Assembly: GCF_033118175.1 (NCBI RefSeq)
Contig: NC_083704.1
Span: forward strand, 52,168,501-52,232,500
Direction of reading: 5' to 3'
Length of the DNA: 64,000 nucleotides
DNA from: Dama dama
Lineage: Eukaryota > Chordata > Mammalia > Artiodactyla > Cervidae
Of this stretch, positions 49,901-58,900 are shown one piece after another. Position 1 is the stretch's first letter. Each line of letters starts with the position of its first letter. The notes under the pieces are model-generated. The model was not told the origin of the DNA. It made no database searches and saw nothing but the letters and a program-made list of their open reading frames with translations. The translations under genes and the position numbers were made by a program.

Positions 49901-52900
49901 ATAAATAGCTTTTAAAACAATTGCTTTTTTTAAAAAAAGTATGATCAAGGAAGCACTTTTTGCTACAGATTTTGCAGTCTGCCACATTTGCTTTCTTCTT
50001 AGATTTGAAGGAAAGTAATCCTCACATTTTGTTGACCTTAAGGACTATCTCATTATATTTTGTTGCTTTTTCTTGATGCAGAATACCATCCTCAAGGACT
50101 GTCCATGAGGGTCTGAAGAATCAGGAGCTGAGCTCCCCAGACTCAGGTATAAGTTCAGACAATCTTAGGGAAAAGATGACCTTTAATTTCCTTTAGTGGA
50201 CTTTATCTAAAAATAATTTAAGTTTATTGGAGTAGCTTCATAGAGGGATCTCTTAATTGTGATTTTAAAGAGTTAAAATTGTCTAAGATGTATTCAGTTT
50301 ACTAATTATCTTTAGGCTAGTATTTCTGTGCGTTTATAATATTTTAGCTATTATTTACTGATCACTTGTCGATGTTAAAGGCTCTGGAGGTCAGTATATT
50401 ATCCCTGAGTTTCATAAAGAACCTGAGGCTTTCCAGATCATGCTCTTTTTTAAGCTGGGTGGTTGAGAGATAGATGTTTGTTCTTTAAAACCTTTCTATG
50501 ATATACACACTATATTTTGTCTATATTTTGCAAAAACAAACAAACAACAACACTGAAAAACATTATCCTTTATGCAATACCTGTTAAATTAGATAGGGCT
50601 CCTTGTTGGAGGTCAAGCTGTTGACCAGGACTCCTTGGCTCCCTCTTGCTGTTTGTATGACACGTAGCATCTTGACTCTGTGTGTTAGCACACCTTAGGC
50701 TTTTGGGAGGTATTCAGTGAATGCCTAGGAAAGAAACCAAAGCCCAGAGAGGTCACACAGCTTATAGTAAAAGGGTGAGAAAGGGAACTCATATTTCTCA
50801 AGTTTGTCTCTGCTGCTGCTGCTGCTAAGTCGCTTCAGTCGTGTCCGACTCTGTGTGACCCCATAGATGGCAGCCCCACCATCCCTGGGATTCTCCAGGC
50901 AAGAACACTGGAGTGGGGTGCCATTTCCTTCTCCAATGCATCAAAGTGAAAAGTGAAAGTGAAGTCGCTCAGTCGTGTCTGACTCTTCGCGACCCCGTGG
51001 ACTGCAGCCTACCAGGCTCCTCTGTCCATGGGATTTTCCAGGCAAGGGTACTGGAGTGGGGTGCCATTGCCTTCTTTGTCTCTTCTACCCACTGCCTTTT
51101 TGTAACATCATGGAGGATCAGGGTTGTGCATTTCTTTATTTTTGTTGTATTACTGACCATTTTAATGCCCACTAAAACCACAGAATTAAGATATTAAGAT
51201 CTCATGTGATCATAGCCAAAATCTTTTTGCTTTGGGTTTTGTTGTAGGTCAAGTTACCTTGGAAACAGAGTCTGAGATTGATATTTGCATGTAGGAGTTT
51301 CAGGGGAGTGCTTTTGGCAACACTTCTGGGAAGAGTTGAAGGACACAGGACTGGGCAGAAGGAGAAGCTGAGTCACAGTGCAGTTGTAATAGAAGTCCTT
51401 TCCAGCCCCTCAGGGAGCCCTGGAGCTGGGGGAGCCACTGAGTGTTGCTAGCAGAGGTGTGGTCGCCATACCCTGGTGTTCCCTCAGTGGTCAGCTGTGG
51501 AAGTGAGCTCTTCCTCCCTGCCCACCTCACACAGGGTGGGGCCTTGGGCCAGGTAGCTCTCTCCTCCTGAGGGGCAGTTCTAGGCTGAGAGTGATTCCAG
51601 GATAGACTCACAACTGAGAGCTGTAAACTGCCAGCATTTCCAGGAGCAGGGTGCATCCCCAGAGGGGACCTGGGTGGCAGAGTTCAAATGGAAAAGTGGG
51701 TCCCTACATGTGCTAAGACTGGGTTCTTGGGAATTCCCTGGTGGTCCAGTGGTTAGGGCTCCGTGCTTTCACTGCCGTGGCCCCAGGTTCAATCCCTGGT
51801 TGAGGAATTAAGAATCCTGCAAGTCATGCAGCGTGGCCTAATAATAAATTAAATAAACAAATACAAGACTGTGTTCTTAATTAGAGTGTGAACACTATGT
51901 CCTGCTGGATGCTGTCGGCTCTGGGCAAGAGACTTTCCTAGTGGTCCACTGGCTACGACTCTGTGCTCCCAATGCAAGGGAACTGGCTTCAATCCCTGGT
52001 CAGCGAACTAGATCCCACTAGGCGTTCACATGCACAACTTAAAAAAAACGAAATCCTGCATTCTGCAACTAAGATGCGGTGCAGCCATATAAGCAAATAA
52101 ATATTAAAAAAAAAAACTGGACAATGTACATACACTTTTCCTTTGGGTTAACAAGGCAGTCTTCATCAGAAGAGCTTCTCTTTGCATTGTCTGACAGTAG
52201 GAGATGTTATAGTGTTTTTGCATTTTTTTTTAAATATTTAGTAGCTGAATTGCCAACTACACAATATGAGGGGTTAAAAAAAATTATGTTGGAGTACAGT
52301 ATTCATACAAAAAAATAGTTGAAGAGAGGGTTCTCTAAGCCCAGTTACACCCTACAGTACGTGAAGAATTTAGAGATGTGGTCGCAGCATGCTTTTAGCC
52401 CTCTGAAGAATCCCAGTGATGGGAGGACTCCTGCATCATCAGAAGCTGCCAGTGTACTAGTTCAGTGGTTTTAAGGGACAAACCGTAGTTATGGATATTC
52501 ACCATCACTATTTAGAAATATTCTAGAACTGATTGTTGAGTAGTTGGTCTTCAGAAATTATCATGAGTTCTCAAAGTAAATCCTCCACTTCCTGTAGTGA
52601 TAGAAGCACGGGGCTCTAGAACAAATGTTGCACTAACCAGGAGTTAATCTGCAGTAAATCAGGATATTCAATTTCAGCAGAGTGATAGCCCTATAATAGA
52701 CTTTTTGTTAAGTATAAGGTATTTCATACTCAGACTGTATGTTAAGCTTCAAAATAAGTCCTGACTTTATGTAATAGTGGATATACTGGTTTTTTCTTCA
52801 GTAATCTTGCTTTAGAAGCATAGGGTAGGATTCTGTTCTGAATATTTGTTTTTCTTCATTTCTCAGTTATGATTAATGGAAAATATTGCTGTCCAAAGAT

Positions 52901-55900
52901 ATACTTCAACCACCGTTGCTTCTCAGGGCCATATCTTAACAAAGGAAGGATCGCTGAGCTGCCTCAGTGTGTGGGACCTGGGAACTGTGTTCTGGTCCTC
53001 AGAGAGGTAAGGTTCCTGCCTAGAGTATAAGAACTTAAGAAATTTCACAGCTGACTCATAGACTCATTTAGACAAGGATCAGCATGCCATAGATGTGACA
53101 CCTCCAGGTTTTATCAAAAGTGACTCAGTTTTCTTGTGTCTTGAACAATGAACTAGGCACGTGAATATTTTTTGCTCCATAGGGAACATTCAGTTGAGCA
53201 GTTCTTCACGTGGCAGTTCATCTCTGTCACTGTAGAAAAGTCTTCTGTCAGAGCCCACGTGAGGACCATGAGAGTAGTCTAAGCCTGAGAGGCTGCGTAG
53301 CATTAACCTGGGACCATGACAGAGCTACACACATACCTGCTGGGCTTGCGCCTCCCCACCAGGGTGCTGCACTCTGGGCAACAGATGTGAGGTTATCAAA
53401 CCTTCCAGGCCTTAGGGTGGCGAGGCTGCGTCTGGAAAGGCTGAAGCTTCCCTGTGTCCCATGACTGGGAAGGGATTTGGAAGCATATGCTAAGAGTAAT
53501 TCTTGGTTTGTTGCGCCTATTCCTTCCTGACCATAATGTTTAGAATGTTTAAGATGGTCTCATTACTATCTTATTTGCAACTGTGGTCAACTGTCATATC
53601 TTCAGTATTATTATTTTGTTAGTGCTTATTAATTAATATGACTAGAGTTAATCACCTAGGTGACATTCTAGGGGATAGCAAGGTTCTAATGGTCTGCTTT
53701 CCTTTTTCCCAACCCAAATTTCTGCCTTAAAAATGGAGCACAGGTCCTCACTTTACTGATCAATGCAGCCTATAAACCCAGTCGTGTCCTTCGGGAGCTG
53801 CAGCTGGACAAAGACTCTGTGTGGCATGGATGTGGGGAAGTCCTCAAGGCCAAGTGAGTAGACTCCTCTGCCCTTTTTTCTTATTCATTCTTAACAGGTG
53901 CTTCCATGGAAAATATTAGGATACTTCTGTTCCCTTGGGCAGTCCTTCCTCAACTCTCTGTGGTAAAGGACCAGGTTTGTTTTCTTTTTTAAGTTGACAT
54001 CCTATTGTGGGCCAAAACTTCTATAAAATATAGTAACAATGAGTTATAGGAAATATGGAATTTAAAAGATACAAAATGCAAGAGCAGATTTTTTGTTATT
54101 AGATTTAAGAGCCATAAAATTACTTTGGCAAGTTACTGTGAAAGTTTGTAAACATCTGCTTTTGTTTTCTGACCTGATCTTGTCATGGATGGGTGGCAGT
54201 TGGCTGGTTTTATTGGTCTGTGGCTCATACCCTTGTATCACTGCTTCAGGATCAAGAAAGACTCAGTAAGAGTCACTGTTTTTTTAGTAGTCAGTGTAGA
54301 AGTTATTATTTGAAAACCTTAAACTTAGAAAGCAGGAACTTTATTTTGCTAATTTAAAAAACTCAGCTTTTAGCTGTCCTAGCTTACTAGATTGTAAATT
54401 TGACTTAAGTACAACATAAATTTCTCATTGTTTTCAGAGTCCTCAAATTGTAAGCGACATATAATACTCTAAGAAACAAAACTATTTTTCAGGTCTGTTA
54501 ATATACTTGATTTTTCTCTGTGGAATCACTTGCCCAATATATTTGGTGTCTGATGTCTTCCAATGGCAGATACAAAGGAAAGAGCTATCGAGCTACTGTC
54601 GAGATAGTGAAAACAGCAGATCGGGTGACTGAATTCTGCCGGCAAACCTGTATCAAATTGGAGTGCTGTCCTAACCTCTTTGGGCCACGAATGGTTCTGG
54701 ATAAGTGTTCTGAGAACTGCTCTGTTCTTACAAAGACTAAGTATAGTGAGTCAACTTTTTCAAATTTGTTCACTAATAGCAGCTGACCATACCTCATCTC
54801 CTGCAAACTTTTAATTTTGCAGATATTCAGATAGAGCTGAGGGACACAAACTTTCTGTATAAAGGGCCAGATAATATTTTAGGCAATAGATCATATTTTA
54901 CATATTTTAATTTGTCTAGACTTAAATCACCTAGGTGACATTCTAGGGGATAGCAAGGTTCTAATGTTCTACTTGTTTCCTTCCCAACCCAAATTTCTGC
55001 TTTAAAAGTGGAGCTCAGGTCCTCACTTTACTGATCAATGAAACCTATAAACCCATTCGTGTCTTTTGGGAGCTGCAGTTGGACAAAGACTCTGTGTGGC
55101 ATGGATGTGGGGAAGAATATGCTTTTGCATATTCTTTTTTCTGTTTTATTTTCATTTTTTAAAAGAACACTTTTAAAAATGTAAACTAAAACAGGCCATG
55201 GCCACATGTGGACCATGGGCTCTAGTTTGCCAACTTTTATGTACAAACGGTGTATAAGTTAGCTTTTGCCTTTAATAGGATATATAATCCCTTTATACAG
55301 TCTGCAACTATTTATGTGTCCACTGTGTACCACTACTGTTCTGGCACTGGGATACAAATGTAAAGAAAAAAATTCATTCCCATTGAGTTTACATCTTAAT
55401 GTGGGAAACAGGTAGTAAACAAGTGAAAAAACAGAAGTACTATGGAGAAAAATGAAGCAAAGTAAGCACAGTAGGAGAGTGAGGAAGGAAGGCTAACAGT
55501 TGGGATGTTGTTCATACAGGTGGCCAAGGAAGACTTCCTGACAGGTAACAACCTGAAGGAAGCAGCCCAGCTGTACAGACTTTGAGGGAAGAGGCAGGAG
55601 CATGTTATAACAATACCTGCTACCTCTCATTGCTTATCTTTTCCCTTGTGAAGCTGCAAAAAGAAAAAAATTATACATAATGAAAATTTTAAAATATTTA
55701 TTTATTTTGCTGCACAGGATCTTAGTTGTGGCACATAGGATCTTTAGTTGTAGCATGTGGGATCTAGTTATCTGACCAGGGATCGAACCCAGGCCCCCCT
55801 GCATTGGGAGCTCTGAGTCTTAGCCACTGGACCACCAGGAAGGTCCCCAAAATGAAGATCTTAATTTGGAGTCTTGTCAAGGCATTGTTACTCAGAGACA

Positions 55901-58900
55901 AAATTCTGATCCTACTTTTCCTTAAATCCTACAAGCCCTGGTATACTTAGGAGAATTAATATAGAAGTGGATTTTACCCTGTTTAACTTGAAGATTTCTT
56001 TTAAGGCACTCTAATTTTGTGTGTCTTTAATTTTTTCATGTGGGTAAATCACCGAAGGATCTTGTTGAAATGGAGATTCTGATTCTTCAGGGTATATCTG
56101 GGGCCTAAGTTGTCTGCATTTCCAATAAGATCCCAGATGCTGGTGATAGTGCTTATCCAAGGTCCATATTTAGCATGACGGGTTTTCTAATCAGTGTATG
56201 AATCACAAAATCATATGAGAGTCTCACCTTTTTGTTTCCACTTAACATTTATTGGAATGTAAACTTCTTAAGAGCAGGATTTGTCTAGCTTATTATTATT
56301 GTGTCAGATTCAGCACTTAGTTAGGCAGATTGCAATAATTAGGAGCTAAGTGAAATGTACTGTTCATATAAGCACATGTTTTAAGCACACCAATTTGAGC
56401 CTTTGGTATTATTTGGATTATGTTACATTTCTTGTCTGAATTTATTTTTCACAATGAGATAATTGAAATTAGCCTAGATTTTAGGAGTCTTTATAATTTT
56501 TCCCAGTTAGTAATTTAATATCAAATGGATTTATATTCTTTCGCACTCTAATTTTAACAAAAAAATTACATTATATTTTCATATTACTTTAATGTATAGC
56601 TCAGAGTTAAACTATATATGTGTTATTTTTTGAAGCATTTCTACATTCTATAATTTATATGAAAATACAGAGGACCTAAAAATAGTCATAACAATTCTGA
56701 AAAAGAAGAATAAAGTTGGTGGACTTACTCTACCTGACTTCAAGTTTTACCATAAACTACAGAAATCAAGAGTGTAGAATTGATGAAAGAATAGTCAAAT
56801 CGAGTGATGGGACAGAATAGAGGGTCCAGAAAGAGACACAAACATGTAGCTACAAGATTTTCAACAAAAATGACTAATGGGAAAGGAATTTCTTTCAACA
56901 AATGGCACGGGTACAATTGGACATCCAAATTGAAAAGGCAAAAACAAAATTCCTTGGCTCCACCTCACTATAGACAAAAATTAATTCAAGGTGTGTCACA
57001 GACCTCTTGTAAAACTAAAACTATAAAGCTTCTAGAAGAAAACAAGAAAAGTATCTCAAGATTTTGAGCTAGGTAAAAGTTGCTTAGAGAGTACACAGAA
57101 TTCACTAACTGAAGGAAAAACTAATACATTAAACACTATGAAGTTAAACCTTTTGCTCTTTTAATGATAGTATTTATAAAAATGAAAAGACAGTGCACAG
57201 TCTTGGAGAGAATATCTCATTTATTTGTTTTGGCATCTCTGAATGGCACAGAGGAGAAAATGTTCTTAGTACGTATATCCAACAAAGAACTTGTCTCCAG
57301 AATATATTAAAAACTCACAACTCACTAAAAAGAGGTTTTGAAACTAAAGAAAACTGGTAGTTGTACAACATTGTGACTGTATTAATAGCACTCATTTGTA
57401 CATATTTATGTTTAGTTGTCATGTGATTTTATCTCAATTTAAAAATAAATAAAAAGAGGAATTAATTTGAAATTAGATAGTGGTGGTAGATTCATCTGTG
57501 TCGAAAAACCACTGAATATGTACACTTACAAATGATGGATTTTATGTTATGTGAATTACATCTCAATTTTAAAAAATGAAATAAGCAGAGAAAACTTTTA
57601 AAAAGTGAATAAAAGACTTGAATAGGCACTTCACCAAAAAAGTGGCCAAAAGCACATGAAAATGTGCCTAGGTTAGTTGTCAGGGAAATGCAGGTTTAAA
57701 CTATGATGAGAAATTACTATGTATCCATTAGATTGGCTGAAATGAAAAAAGACTGACAGTCCCACGCATGGGCAGCGTGAACCGAGCTGCAGCGGTGAGC
57801 CGAGCTGCAGCGGTGAGCCGAGCAGCCTGACCTCTCGTACATTGCTGGTAGGAGAGTAAAATTATATAACCCTCTTGGAAAACTTGGCAGTTTCCTTGAA
57901 GGTAATCCTGTGTCTACCATGTGATCCAGCAATTCATTTCCTAGGTATTGACTCAAGGAAAATGAAAACATGCCCACTAAAAGCCTTGTACAAGAATGTT
58001 CACTGGACTTAATAATTGCCAAAACTTGGAAACAGCCAGGTGCCCGTCGGCAGGAGAATAGATAAGCCAGTACATTCATACGATAGCATGCTTTTCATCA
58101 ATATGAAGAAATGAGCGTCTCACACATACAACATAAATGAAACTCAAAAACATTCTGCTGAGTGAAAAGGAGCCTTGTTGGAAAAAGTACTTACTGAATG
58201 ATTCCTTAGATGAGGCAAAACTAACCTATAGTGAGGGAAATTAGAATAATGGTTACTTCTGGTGAGAGGGACTGATGAGGGAGTGACACTGAGAACTTTC
58301 TACATTGATGGGGATATTTTATATCTTGATAGGATTATCTAGGTTTATGCATTTGACAGTTACTAATCGAACTATACATTCAGAATCTACACAGTTAAGA
58401 TTATTCCATTATATGGAATTTAACCTTAAATACACTGTATCCATTTTGTGCTATGATAGTGGAATCTCTTGTGGTTTGAGGTACACAAAAATAATGAAAC
58501 TACTTCATTTTTCTTTGTCATACACATTTAGCACACTACTACGGAAAGAAGAAAAATAAAAGAATTGGGAGACCACCTGGTGGGCATAGTAACTTAGCAT
58601 GTGCCCTGAAAAAAGCGAGTAAAAGGAGAAAGAGGCGAAAAAATGTTTTTGTTCATAAGAAGAAACGCTCCTCTGCGTCTGTTGATAATACACCAGCAGG
58701 CTCTCCCCAGGTATGAGATCTGTGATGTCCCAGTAATGTCTTTACACCAAGAGATCCCTGCTTTACAATTCAAACAGAAAGATATCTGCAGGTCTTTTTT
58801 TAATTCGAATCTCTAGCCAATGGAAGATGGTTTTGTGGTCCAGGAACTAAATCAGTCTGGAATTTCAGTGACACATCTCCCCTTGTCCTCTAGGGAAGTG

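Noticed and set aside
54520..54786. 88-residue open frame over exon 16
   Set aside because: Its first part reads intron 15 and its end reads intron 16; only 54570-54745 is exon.
54915..55115. Treating the exon-15 copy as a functional mutually exclusive exon
   Set aside because: The donor and the last 13 exon bases are missing, the phase after exon 16 is wrong, and most changes are non-synonymous.
57717..58079. 120-residue antisense open frame in intron 16
   Set aside because: It is the reverse strand of L1 3' sequence and includes the 18 bp repeat (AHRCSSAHRCSS), so it is not a gene.
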